Assembly (NCBI GenBank): GCA_028723425.1
Contig: JAQYEZ010000038.1
Coordinates: 17,256 to 81,255, forward strand
DNA from: Peptoniphilaceae bacterium
Lineage (GTDB): Bacteria; Bacillota; Clostridia; Tissierellales; Peptoniphilaceae
DNA: 64,000 nucleotides
Direction: 5' to 3'
The notes below the pieces were generated by a model. That model ran no database searches, was not told the origin of the DNA, and saw only the letters and a list, made by a program, of their open reading frames with translations. Below are positions 41,454 through 51,343 of the stretch, one piece after another; the stretch's first letter is position 1; each line of letters begins with the position of its first letter. A program made the position numbers and the translations under genes.

Positions 41454-42723
41454 AATAGTCCTCATTTCTATAAATAATCTTTCCATCTACAAGTGTATAT
41501 AAAACTAAGCCAAAAAGTAGTTTATCCTTAAATGGACTATTGGATGACTTAGATTTAAACTTACTATATTTTACAAGCCTATCTTCATCAAAAATTACAA
41601 GATCTGCTGGATATCCTTCTTGCAAAATTCCTCCCTCAAGTCCTATTAGCCTTGCTGGATTGTAGGACATTTTCTTTATAACTTCTTTTAAAGTTAAATA
41701 TCCTGGCCTAACTAAATTTGTTATAGCCAAAGATAGAGCTGTTTCAAGTCCTATAATCCCACTTGGTGCTTTTCTTATGTCTTTTATATTTTTTTCTTCA
41801 TCAGTGTGGGGAGCATGATCAGTTGCAATTACTTCTATGGTATCATCTTGTAAGCCTCTTATTATTGCAAGTCTATCCTTTTCAGTCCTTAAAGGTGGAT
41901 TCATTTTAGCAAGTGCTTTATGTTCAATTATGGCCTCTTCAGTTAAGCTAAAATGATGTGGAGTTGCTTCAGCAAAAATATTTGCCCCCATTTTTTTATA
42001 GGCTCTAACAAGCTCAACAGAATTAGCAGATGATATATGTTGTATATCTATTTTTGTTCCATAATGAAGAGCCAAGGCTCCATCTCTTGCTACCATAACA
42101 TCTTCACTAACATTGGGTGCACCGTCTATACCAAGAGATTCTGCAATTTTCCCCTTGTTAAAACCTGGATTTTTGATAAAAGACTTATCTTCTTCATGAA
42201 AACTTAATACAAGATCTAATTCTTTAGCTTTTTTCATAGCTTTTTTTATAAAATCTTGATTATCTAAGCCAACCCCATCATCTGTAAAGACCTTTGCCCC
42301 CATCTCTTTAAGAGTTTTCATATCTGTAAGTTCTTTTCCTCCAAAATTTTTGGAGATAGCTGCAGCCGAATAAACTTTAATATCTTGTTTTTGCATTATT
42401 AAAAGAACTTCTTTCAAGGTATGTGGATTATCAATTACAGGCTTTGTATTTGCCATAGCAATTACAGATGTAAAGCCACCCCTTGCTGCTGCCATAGAGC
42501 CACTTTCTATAGTTTCCTTATGAGTCATGCCTGGTTGTCTAAAGTGGACATGCATATCTATAAGCCCTGGGCTTACAACCAAGCCTTTAGCATCAATTAC
42601 CTGATCAAAATCTCCTTCTATCTTTTTTGCTATCTTTACTATCTTTCCATTTTTTATCAAAACATCTGCTATTTGGTCAAATCCACTAAGAGGATCTATA
42701 ACTCTACCAGCCCTAATTAACAT
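41437..42723 (-). CDS. pyrC: Dihydroorotase
   Basis: DMHVHFRQPGMTHKETIESG, ATDHAPHTDEEK. Confidence 0.95.
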   Translation of the reverse strand: MLIRAGRVIDPLSGFDQIADVLIKNGKIVKIAKKIEGDFDQVIDAKGLVVSPGLIDMHVHFRQPGMTHKETIESGSMAAARGGFTSVIAMANTKPVIDNPHTLKEVLLIMQKQDIKVYSAAAISKNFGGKELTDMKTLKEMGAKVFTDDGVGLDNQDFIKKAMKKAKELDLVLSFHEEDKSFIKNPGFNKGKIAESLGIDGAPNVSEDVMVARDGALALHYGTKIDIQHISSANSVELVRAYKKMGANIFAEATPHHFSLTEEAIIEHKALAKMNPPLRTEKDRLAIIRGLQDDTIEVIATDHAPHTDEEKNIKDIRKAPSGIIGLETALSLAITNLVRPGYLTLKEVIKKMSYNPARLIGLEGGILQEGYPADLVIFDEDRLVKYSKFKSKSSNSPFKDKLLFGLVLYTLVDGKIIYRNEDYYEEEK

Positions 42724-42926
42724 TTATCAATCCTTTCAATCTACTATATTTGTAAAAGCCCTAAAAATTAGTATCAGATTAGCCTTTATAATAATTTTAT
42801 CAAAACTAGCTTACTTTTTATTTCTACGATGAGTTAATCTTATCCATTTTTCTATCCTTTTTAAATTATTGTGATATTTTCTTGTAAATATTGATAAATA
42901 ATTTGAAACAAATCTAAACTTACTCA

Positions 42927-42972
42927 GAAAAAAGCTGCTGAAAATATTTTAATACTTCAACAGCTTTTTTAT
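42927..42972 (-). terminator. Terminator downstream of serS
   Basis: AAAAAAGCTGCTGAA...TTCAACAGCTTTTTT. Confidence 0.8.
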
Positions 42973-42983
42973 TGTATTGATTT

Positions 42984-44279
42984 TTAAATTTTATTTTTTA
43001 CTGGAACTATCTTTTCTTTTCCACCCATATACATTTGTAAAGGTTGTGGAATTCTAACAGATCCATCTGCTTGTAGCAAGTTTTCAAGAAAAGCAATAAG
43101 CATTCTTGGTGGTGCTACTACTGTATTGTTCAAAGTATGAGCAAAGTAATTTCCTTTTTCTCCTCTTAATCTTATACCAAGTCTTCTTGCTTGGGCATCT
43201 CCAAGATTAGAGCAAGATCCTACTTCAAAGTATTTTTTTTGTCTAGGTGACCATGCTTCAACATCTAGTGACTTAACTTTTAAGTCAGCAAGATCTCCTG
43301 AACAGCACTCTAAAGTTCTAACAGGAATATCAAGACTTCTAAAGAAGTCAACTGTATTATGCCATAACTCTTCGTAATATTTCATAGAATCTTCTGGCTT
43401 ACAAATTATAACCATCTCTTGTTTTTCAAATTGATGAATTCTATAAACTCCTCTTTCCTCTATACCATGGGCTCCAACTTCTTTTCTAAAGCATGGTGAA
43501 TAAGAGGTCATTTTTAGAGGCATTTTTTCTTCTTCATTAATTGTATTGATAAATTTACCAATCATAGAATGTTCACTTGTACCAATTAAATAAAGATCTT
43601 CACCATCGATTTTATACATCATATTTTCCATTTCTTCAAAAGACATTACACCTGTAACAACATCTGATCTAATCATAAATGGTGGAATATAATATGTATA
43701 ACCCCTATCAATCATAAAATCTCTAGCGTAAGATAAGATAGAAGAATGTAATCTAGCTATATCGCCTCTCAAATAATAAAAACCAGCACCAGAAGTATTT
43801 CTTGATGCATCCAAATTTATGCCATCAAAAGATTCCATAATATCAACGTGATAAGGAATTTCAAAATCAGGAACAATAGGTTGACCAAATTTTTCAAGTT
43901 CCACATTTTCTGTATCATCTTTTCCTATTGGCACATCATCTGCTATCATTTGTGGGATAACTTGCATTCTTTTCTTTAATTCTTCGCTGTAATTTTTAGT
44001 ATCTTCTTCCAAGCTAAGTAATTTATCGTTGATATCTGCAACTTCTTTTTTAGCTTTTTCTGCTTCTTCGAATTTTTTTTGACCCATCAAAGCGCCAATT
44101 TCTTTAGAAGTTTTATTTCTAAGTGATCTAAGTCTATCACCTTCAGTTTTTACTTCTCTAAGCTTTTCATCAAGTTCTATAGCTTCATCAACTAGTGGTA
44201 GTTTCTTATCTTGAAACTTCTTTTTTATATTCTCCTTAACTAAATCAGGATTTTCTCTAACAAATTTAATATCTAACAT
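42984..44279 (-). CDS. serS: Seryl-tRNA synthetase
   Basis: MLDIKFVRENPDLVKENIKKKF, FRKEVGAHGIEERGVYRIHQFEK; ATG 44279 with GGAGG upstream. Confidence 0.97.
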   Translation of the reverse strand: MLDIKFVRENPDLVKENIKKKFQDKKLPLVDEAIELDEKLREVKTEGDRLRSLRNKTSKEIGALMGQKKFEEAEKAKKEVADINDKLLSLEEDTKNYSEELKKRMQVIPQMIADDVPIGKDDTENVELEKFGQPIVPDFEIPYHVDIMESFDGINLDASRNTSGAGFYYLRGDIARLHSSILSYARDFMIDRGYTYYIPPFMIRSDVVTGVMSFEEMENMMYKIDGEDLYLIGTSEHSMIGKFINTINEEEKMPLKMTSYSPCFRKEVGAHGIEERGVYRIHQFEKQEMVIICKPEDSMKYYEELWHNTVDFFRSLDIPVRTLECCSGDLADLKVKSLDVEAWSPRQKKYFEVGSCSNLGDAQARRLGIRLRGEKGNYFAHTLNNTVVAPPRMLIAFLENLLQADGSVRIPQPLQMYMGGKEKIVPVKNKI

Positions 44280-44295
44280 ATTTTCCTCCAAAAAA

Positions 44296-44475
44296 ATAGA
44301 CACCACTTAAACTCCAACCAAGGGACGAAGTTCTCGTGGTGCCACCCTATTTTAACAATAAATCTATTGTCCTCATCTTACTTATAGGCTCAAAGACGGA
44401 TTCATCGCTTCCAACCAAAGATTTTCACCAACCATCTTCTCTCTAAAGGTCTTTGTCAACTACTACTTCTTATCA
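44296..44475 (-). promoter_or_regulatory. T-box leader of serS
   Basis: Minus strand AGAGAGAAGATGGTTGGTGAAAATCTTT ... AGGGTGGCACCACGAGAACTTCGTCCC ... GTGGTG. Confidence 0.92.
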
Positions 44476-44634
44476 TCGCCTTATTCAATTACATTAAGTA
44501 TACTTTATAAAAAGAATTTTTTCAAATCTTTAGTAATTATTCCTTATTCTTAAGACTTTAAGAGCCTGACTTTGCCATATTGTAAGGAAAGTTAATTAAT
44601 TTTAAAAATTTAAAATAAGATTTTATTTGTATAA

Positions 44635-45315
44635 TTAGAGTAATTTGATAATTCCCTCTGGGGAATTAATTAAAATATCTGCATATTTAATAAGAGTATT
44701 TGCCTTTCCGGTTCCAGATAATACTCCAATTTTTAAATTATCTGCACTTGCAAATTCCATATCAACTATACTATCTCCGCATACTGCAAGTTCTTTTTCA
44801 GAAAGAGAAAATTTATCTAAAAAAGCATATAAAGATTCTTTATTAGGTTTTTTCTTATATAAATCACCACAAGCATAAAAATCAATATAAGAGCTTAAAC
44901 CTAAATATTCAAAGGAGTATTTTGCTTGCCTAAAATTATCGGAAGTGACAAGTCCAATTTTAATATTTTTTCCCTTTAAAAAATCAAAAAGTTTTTTTAA
45001 ATCACAAGTTGGTCTTATTTGTTCTTTGTTTTTTACCAAAGCCTTATAATAAAAATTGTCCAGTCTTTTGTATATTATACTTCTATCTTCATTCATATAA
45101 GCTGCTATAAAAAAAGCAATATCTTCTATGGTAGCTGATGCCAGTAAAGAATTTTCTAAAACTTTATCTTTTTCTATGCCCAAAAGCCTTAAAAGTTCAG
45201 TCGCTTTTAAAGAATCTAACTTAAAAGAAGATATGAACTTTCTTGTTGCAAGTATCCGAAAATCTGAATATTCAAGTAAGGTTCCATCCTTATCAAACAA
45301 GATTGCTTTAATCAT
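44635..45315 (-). CDS. HAD family hydrolase/phosphatase
   Basis: ILFDKDGTLLEY, GLVTSDNF, AVCGDSIVDMEFA. Confidence 0.9.
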   Translation of the reverse strand: MIKAILFDKDGTLLEYSDFRILATRKFISSFKLDSLKATELLRLLGIEKDKVLENSLLASATIEDIAFFIAAYMNEDRSIIYKRLDNFYYKALVKNKEQIRPTCDLKKLFDFLKGKNIKIGLVTSDNFRQAKYSFEYLGLSSYIDFYACGDLYKKKPNKESLYAFLDKFSLSEKELAVCGDSIVDMEFASADNLKIGVLSGTGKANTLIKYADILINSPEGIIKLL

Positions 45316-46639
45316 TGTAAACTTCCTCGCAAAGTTCTTTCCATGTAAAAATTTTATGACTGACCTTTTCTAAATTAAAGAAATAAGGATTTGTAAAAGC
45401 AAATAAATCATCATCACTATCGATAATATCAACTCTAAGCCAGTGATAGGCTTGATTTAGGTCAAGCTTTAACTTGGAATTTAGGTTTAAGTCTTTTTTT
45501 ATAACTTTACCGTCTAAAATCCAATTTGCGATTAGTTTTTTTCCTAAAAATTCTTTATCAAAAAATTTAAGTAAAAAAGTATCTCCTTCATTTTTTACTT
45601 CTATAAGCTTTCCCCTAGATACTGAAATATTCCCTTTTAACATATTTTCTTTTATACCTTTTAATGATAATTCATTTGAGTATACATAAGTTCTAGGATC
45701 TCCTATTAGGGAAGGTAAGATACTTCCTTCATATTTCTCGTAAGGTAAAAGATGGCTATCACTACCGCCAAGTCCATATACCAGATAACCATTATTTAAG
45801 AGAATATTCCAAGCTTTTAGGGCAAGTTTGGTGGCTAATTTTGAATCAGAATAGGTGGGATCATTAATTATTTCCATAAATTTTAAGTTTTTAAGTTTAA
45901 AATCGCCTAGAGTAAATTTCCATTCTGCCATAAATGGGTGGTTTATTGAAAAAACCTTATTACTAAGTGAATTTACAACTTTTAAGAAACTTTCTTCATC
46001 TAGTAATGATTTTAGGGAAAATTTTTCAAAAATTGATTCATTTTCAAAAAATACATTCACATGACCAAAGACACTGGTGATTTCCGTACCAGCAATTATA
46101 AGAGGGGAATTTTTAGGCCAAGAAAAATGGTTGAAATTGTGGTCAGTAGGTGAAAAAAAGTCAAGTCCTTCTTCAATTGCTTTTTTATTATTATTAACTC
46201 TTGTCATTTTTCCATCCGAAAAGATTGTGTGAGTGTGAAAATCCCCTCCATACCATCTTTTATCAATACTTAGTATTTTATCTTCTCCTATTGGAAAATC
46301 ATTAATCTTTTGACTTAAATTTATATCTTTATAGACTTCAAAGAGAAGTGGCTTTTTATCCTTTGAAAAATAAATGTATTCAACTGTAAAATTTCCATAA
46401 TTTTTTAGCCTTTTAAAGCCGGGTGAAGAATAGCAAATATCCCTTGAAAGATTTCTTTCTACATTTTTGTTTGTTACGATTTGTCCTACAAGTTTATTCA
46501 ATCCATCATATATCATTAGACTTATAAATGATAGGTCACCGGAAAGTTTAAAACTTAAGGATGAAGTATTATCATTTATAGGAAATTGAAAACGGCCGAA
46601 GCCGTTTTTACCTATTTTTATATTAAATATTTTTTCCAT
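45308..46639 (-). CDS. PHP-domain (CehA/McbA family) metallohydrolase
   Basis: GGDFHTHTIFSDGK, DFFSPTDHNFNHF, INHPFMAEW, GLGGSDSH metal-ligand motifs. Confidence 0.85.
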   Translation of the reverse strand: MEKIFNIKIGKNGFGRFQFPINDNTSSLSFKLSGDLSFISLMIYDGLNKLVGQIVTNKNVERNLSRDICYSSPGFKRLKNYGNFTVEYIYFSKDKKPLLFEVYKDINLSQKINDFPIGEDKILSIDKRWYGGDFHTHTIFSDGKMTRVNNNKKAIEEGLDFFSPTDHNFNHFSWPKNSPLIIAGTEITSVFGHVNVFFENESIFEKFSLKSLLDEESFLKVVNSLSNKVFSINHPFMAEWKFTLGDFKLKNLKFMEIINDPTYSDSKLATKLALKAWNILLNNGYLVYGLGGSDSHLLPYEKYEGSILPSLIGDPRTYVYSNELSLKGIKENMLKGNISVSRGKLIEVKNEGDTFLLKFFDKEFLGKKLIANWILDGKVIKKDLNLNSKLKLDLNQAYHWLRVDIIDSDDDLFAFTNPYFFNLEKVSHKIFTWKELCEEVYND

Positions 46640-47991
46640 TACTTATTATTAACCTTATCAAGTGCTTCTTGAGCAGTTTTACAAGCTTCATCTAAAGCAT
46701 CTTTTGCAGGAATATTTTGCAATTCTATCTTATCTGCAGCTATGCTTAAAGCATCACTAATTTTTCCATCAGTTGGGTCAATAAAGGCAGGACTTGCAGT
46801 TAAAGCTTGTTCATAGGGGATTTTTGCATATGGATTTTCTTCTGTAAATTTTTTATAGCTTTCAACTTCCATTGCTGATTTTCTTACTGGTATATATCCT
46901 ATTTTTTGTGACCAAAAAGCAGAATTTTCAGGGCTAGTGAAGTATTCTATCCATTTACAAGCAGCCTTTTTTTGCTCTTCTGACGTTTTTTTAGGTACTG
47001 CTAGATAGAGGGCAACTGCAATAGGTTTTGCTTTATTGCCGTTTAGACCAGGTTGTTTTGCTGAATCAATTTTAGAAAAGTCAAGGTTTCCCTTATCTCC
47101 TGATGAACCAGTGTAGCTCATTGCATCCCCATTCATAACATCATCTATTGTTCTGTACCAATATTCCCATCCTTCGCCACCGGATTCTATCATACAAGTT
47201 TTATTATCATTAATTTGTTTTCTAATAAAGTCCCAAGCATCAACCCATTCTGTAGAGTTAATTAAGACTTTCTTTCCATCGTCTGAAAGAATTTTTCCTC
47301 CATTAGATAGGGCAAGATCAACTAAATTATCTTTACCCCACATTGGCAAGTGACCCCATTTAGTAATATTTTTTTCTTGCATAGTTTTTGATGTTTCATA
47401 TACTTTTTCCCAGCTTGAGAAAGCATCCTTAGGATCTATACCTGCCTTATCTAAGAGGTCTTTTCTGTAATACATAACTTGAGTTGTTCCATAAGCAGGT
47501 ATTGCATAAACTTTTCCATCAATTTTTGCAGGATTCATAAATACATCTAGATAATCACCTAAATCTACTTTACTAGAGTCCAAGTATTTTGATAAATCAG
47601 TTAAAATTCCCGCTTGCGCTTGTTGAACCATAGTCTCTGATATGTAGACTGCTGGTGGTTTGTTTGCAGCTATAGCAGCTTGAACTTTTTGGTAAGTTTC
47701 TGTGTAGTCAGCTTGTTGAACTCCGGTAACTTTTACCTCATCTTGGCTTTTGTTGAAGTCATCAATTATTCCTTCCATTGTTTCGCCTGCTACTGAGCCT
47801 AGACCATACCAAAATTGAATCTCAACTGGTCCTTCTTTTGAGCTTTTTTCATTAGTTTGACTACTTTCTTCAATACTTGTTTCATTGTTTTTAGCCTTTT
47901 CTTCTTTTTTTGCCTCTTCTGCTGCCGGTGAGCAAGCAGTTAAGGCAAAAATTGTTGCTAGTGTAAGAGATAGTTTCCTTATTGTTTTCAT
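46639..47991 (-). CDS. Extracellular sugar/glycerol-3-phosphate-type ABC substrate-binding lipoprotein (UgpB-like)
   Basis: Lipobox LTAC; IQFWYGLGSVAGETMEGIIDDFNKSQ. Confidence 0.9.
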   Translation of the reverse strand: MKTIRKLSLTLATIFALTACSPAAEEAKKEEKAKNNETSIEESSQTNEKSSKEGPVEIQFWYGLGSVAGETMEGIIDDFNKSQDEVKVTGVQQADYTETYQKVQAAIAANKPPAVYISETMVQQAQAGILTDLSKYLDSSKVDLGDYLDVFMNPAKIDGKVYAIPAYGTTQVMYYRKDLLDKAGIDPKDAFSSWEKVYETSKTMQEKNITKWGHLPMWGKDNLVDLALSNGGKILSDDGKKVLINSTEWVDAWDFIRKQINDNKTCMIESGGEGWEYWYRTIDDVMNGDAMSYTGSSGDKGNLDFSKIDSAKQPGLNGNKAKPIAVALYLAVPKKTSEEQKKAACKWIEYFTSPENSAFWSQKIGYIPVRKSAMEVESYKKFTEENPYAKIPYEQALTASPAFIDPTDGKISDALSIAADKIELQNIPAKDALDEACKTAQEALDKVNNK

Positions 47992-48003
47992 TTCTTCCTC
48001 CTT

Positions 48004-48822
48004 TTATCCCTTTACTCCGTTATCACTTATGCCTTTTATAAAATACTTTTGAAGTACTATAAAAATAATCAGTAATGGCAAGACTGATATAGTGTTACCT
48101 GCCATTAGTAGGGGTAAGTTTTCTCCAAAATTTCCTTGAGATGTGAAAAATTTATTTAAACCTACCGATATTAAATATTTACTTTTACTATTTGTAATTA
48201 GTGAAGGCCACATGTAGTTGTTATACATGGTTACAAATTGTATAAGAGCGTTTGTCAAAATACTGGATTTACAAAATGGAACTATAACCCTCCATAAAAT
48301 TTGCCAATTTGTTGCTCCGTCAACTTCGGCCGCTTCTATGAGGTCTTTTGGTATTTGAATAAAGGATGTGTATAACATATAAATAGTAAATACTGCAATA
48401 GCATTTGAAACTATAATTCCCATTAGCGTATCTATAAGGTCTAATTTTGAAAGTATTACATAACTTGGTACATAGGTTGCAGCTGCCGGTAACATATAGG
48501 TTAAAAGTACTAAATTAAATAGAACCTTACTGCCCTTAAACTTAAACCTATAAAGGCCATAGGCAAAAAGTATGCCTAAAAAAAGTTGTAAGATTACAAT
48601 TATTACAGCCGTAAATGCAGAGTTTGCTATATAAAGATCAAAGGGGGCAAGTTTCAAAGCTCCGGTAAAATTTCTAAGATCCCAAAAATCAGGCAATAGA
48701 TTTAAGGGACTTCTCATTATAGTTTCCGTACTTTTAAAAGAGTTTGTTATCATCCATAAAAGTGGAAAGAAGGTCATAAAGCTTAAAATAATTAATACAA
48801 GGTATCTTAAAGTTCTCTTCAT
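48004..48822 (-). CDS. ABC transporter permease (UgpE/MalG-like)
   Basis: EAAEVDGATNWQILWRVIVPF EAA loop. Confidence 0.93.
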   Translation of the reverse strand: MKRTLRYLVLIILSFMTFFPLLWMITNSFKSTETIMRSPLNLLPDFWDLRNFTGALKLAPFDLYIANSAFTAVIIVILQLFLGILFAYGLYRFKFKGSKVLFNLVLLTYMLPAAATYVPSYVILSKLDLIDTLMGIIVSNAIAVFTIYMLYTSFIQIPKDLIEAAEVDGATNWQILWRVIVPFCKSSILTNALIQFVTMYNNYMWPSLITNSKSKYLISVGLNKFFTSQGNFGENLPLLMAGNTISVLPLLIIFIVLQKYFIKGISDNGVKG

Positions 48823-49748
48823 TTTTCGCTCCTCTTTCTTACAAGATACATCATTATGGATAGGAGGGCTGTAATTATAACTATGATTACGGAAACAGCC
48901 GTCGCTTTCCCCATATTAAATTGCTCAAATGCCATTTGATAGAATAAGTATAGTAAGGTTCTTGTTGTTCCTGAAGGTCCTCCGCCGGTTAGAACTGAAA
49001 ATTGGTCATAAGCTTGGATTGAGGAAATTAAGTTTATAATCAATAGAAAGAAGCTTGTATTTCTTGTCTGAGGCAAATAAATGTATTTTATCTTTTGAAA
49101 AAATGTCATCCCTTCTAAAGATCCAACTTCAAAAAGTTCCTTAGGAATCTTTGCCATGGTATCCGTATAAAATATCATAGCCCGGCCTGCATTTTTCCAA
49201 ACCGTTACAATTATTACTGCAAGCATGGCAAAAGTCGGATCAGAAAGCCAAGCCGGTCCCTTAGCACCAAATACTGATAATATTTTATTTATAAGCCCAA
49301 TATCAGGTCTAAACATCCAACTCCAGACTATTGACATTGCAACCATCGGTGTTATCCAAGGAGAAAATAAAAAGCTCTTAAATAAAGACTTAAATTTTAT
49401 ATTTCCTTCTAAGAGTAAGGCAAAAATAAAGCCTAAAATTAGTGTAGGGATAACTGTAGCAAAGCCAAATACAACAGTGTTTTTTAAAGCCTGTAAAAAT
49501 TCTCCTGAAGAAAGTATCTCCGAGTAATTAGAAAAATTAACAAGATTATAGTTAGGACTTATGTAGTCCCAATCTGTAAAGCTTATTAAAAAAGAAACTA
49601 TCATAGGAAAAAACCAAAAAACTATCAAAGGTAAAAGTGGAAGTACAATATAGATCACAAATTCTATAGGCTTCATATTGGTTTTTTCAAATATCTGTAC
49701 CTTTTTCTTATTTAAATTTTTACTTTTAGAGCTTACCAATTCAGTCAT
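48819..49748 (-). CDS. ABC transporter permease (UgpA/MalF-like)
   Basis: ELFEVGSLEGMTFFQKIKYIYLPQ EAA-like loop; probable start ATG 49748 overlapping upstream stop (ATGACTGA). Confidence 0.93.
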   Translation of the reverse strand: MTELVSSKSKNLNKKKVQIFEKTNMKPIEFVIYIVLPLLPLIVFWFFPMIVSFLISFTDWDYISPNYNLVNFSNYSEILSSGEFLQALKNTVVFGFATVIPTLILGFIFALLLEGNIKFKSLFKSFLFSPWITPMVAMSIVWSWMFRPDIGLINKILSVFGAKGPAWLSDPTFAMLAVIIVTVWKNAGRAMIFYTDTMAKIPKELFEVGSLEGMTFFQKIKYIYLPQTRNTSFFLLIINLISSIQAYDQFSVLTGGGPSGTTRTLLYLFYQMAFEQFNMGKATAVSVIIVIITALLSIMMYLVRKRSEK

Positions 49749-50835
49749 TATCCAAAACCTCCAAATAAACTCTTTCCCCATTTTCCCTATTAAAGAATCT
49801 TACAGCTTCTTTTCTAAAATTAATCTGAATTTTTTCTCCAGCTTTTATTAATCTATTAGAAGCAGTTTTTATTATCAATTTTTCCTTATAAAGTTTGCCG
49901 ACTATATTTATATCAGCTCCCAATAATTCTACTAAATTTACATCAAAGAAGAGACCCTTTTCTCCTATAAATATATCTTCAGGCCTTATACCCAAGCAAA
50001 TTGGTCTATCTTCTGAGTTTATATTTTCTATTAGGATATATCCGTCAGCTGTTACGAATTTTTTATCCTTTATATATCCGTCTATAAAATTCATAGCAGG
50101 TGAACCTAAAAAGCCTGCAACAAATTTATTTACAGGATTTTTATATAGCTCCTGCGGACTTCCTATCTGTTGGATTAGGCCGTCCTTCAAGCAAACAATC
50201 CTTGTAGCCATAGTCATCGCTTCCGTTTGGTCATGGGTTACATATATAACAGTTGCTTTAAGATTTCGAGCAAGTTCAACAATTTCCTCACGCATTTGAC
50301 TTCTTAATTTAGCATCAAGATTTGATAGAGGCTCATCCATAAGGAAAATATCCGTATCCTTAACAATTGCACGTCCTAAAGCTACTCTTTGCTTTTGACC
50401 ACCTGACAATTCACTTGGTTTCCTATCGAGGTACTTGCTTAAATCTAGCATATTGGCAGTTTCTTTGATTTTTTTATCCCTTAGGTTTTTATCAATTTTT
50501 CTTAATTTTAAGCCAAAACCAATATTATCATAGACTGTCAAATGAGGATATAGGGCATAGGATTGAAAAACCATGGCAAGGTTTCTATCTTTTGGACTTA
50601 CATCATTTACCAGCCTATCGTTTATATATATTTCTCCCCTACTTACTTTCTCTAAACCTGCAATCATTCTTAGCGTCGTAGATTTCCCACAACCGGAAGG
50701 TCCTACAAAAACAATAAATTCATTATCTTCTATTTCTAAAGAAAAATCTTTTACTGCAAACTCTTCATTTGGTTCATATTGTTTGCATACATTTTTTAAA
50801 CTTATCTTTGACAAATGGCTCTCCTTTCCACACAT
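49741..50835 (-). CDS. ABC transporter ATP-binding protein (UgpC/MsmK/MalK type)
   Basis: GPSGCGKSTTLRMIAGLE, LSGGQKQRVALGRAIVKD, VYVTHDQTEAMTMATRI. Confidence 0.95.
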   Translation of the reverse strand: MCGKESHLSKISLKNVCKQYEPNEEFAVKDFSLEIEDNEFIVFVGPSGCGKSTTLRMIAGLEKVSRGEIYINDRLVNDVSPKDRNLAMVFQSYALYPHLTVYDNIGFGLKLRKIDKNLRDKKIKETANMLDLSKYLDRKPSELSGGQKQRVALGRAIVKDTDIFLMDEPLSNLDAKLRSQMREEIVELARNLKATVIYVTHDQTEAMTMATRIVCLKDGLIQQIGSPQELYKNPVNKFVAGFLGSPAMNFIDGYIKDKKFVTADGYILIENINSEDRPICLGIRPEDIFIGEKGLFFDVNLVELLGADINIVGKLYKEKLIIKTASNRLIKAGEKIQINFRKEAVRFFNRENGERVYLEVLDND

Positions 50836-50985
50836 TCCCTAGTCTACTACAGCTATGATAAAAATATATATGAAAAATGTAAAAAGAAAATAAACTAATG
50901 GTTACAAATATTAATTTTTTATACTAATCACTAAATAAGTATTCCAAACATGAGGGTAATGTCAAATTTTTGTGTAAACTCTAAC

Positions 50986-51135
50986 TTATAAGTTCTGTTT
51001 TTTTCCTTCTAACATTTTTCTAAGTTTAGGATATTTGCTTGACCATTTTCTTAGAAATTCAGCTAATCTTTTTTCTGCTGTTTCTATATCTTCTGAGCGA
51101 TAAGTTCTAATACTTTCATCGTTTACTTGCAGAAT
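50986..51135 (-). pseudogene. C-terminal remnant of a mutator (IS256-like) transposase
   Basis: Minus-strand reading VNDESIRTYRSEDIETAEKRLAEFLRKWSSKYPKLRKMLEGKKQNL* resembles the C-terminal linker (xxAEKALxxFxxKWxxKYP) of mutator transposases; no intact ORF. Confidence 0.5.
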
Positions 51136-51285
51136 TTACGCTTTGAGTTTATGGTTGTCTTTTGGGTTTTGTTATCTTTTGCTAACTTACCAACCTGACA
51201 CGCCTTATATCCTGTTCCTGATCGTCAAGCCACGATTTAGCTTAGGGACTTTCACACTAGCATTAGAACATGGCCATCATACAAA
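51135..51285 (-). other. Possible structured-RNA/group II intron domain I relic
   Basis: Minus strand ATGCTAGTGTGAAAGTCCCTAAGC...GACGATCAGGAACAGGATATAAGGCGTGTCAGGTTGGTAAGTTAGC...GATAACAAAACCC looks like noncoding intron sequence by recall; no maturase ORF present. Confidence 0.3.
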
Positions 51286-51287
51286 AA

Positions 51288-51315
51288 AACAGTAACTCTT
51301 TTTAGAATTACTGTT
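51288..51315 (-). terminator. Hairpin downstream of yafQ-like toxin
   Basis: AACAGTAA...TTACTGTT. Confidence 0.55.
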
Positions 51316-51343
51316 CCTACTAATTTCACATATTCTTTTCAAT

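Noticed and set aside
46588-46612. Small GC-rich hairpin (AACGGCCGAAGCCGTT) in the PHP gene
   Set aside because: Lies inside coding sequence (KNGFGRFQF) and is short; probably chance.
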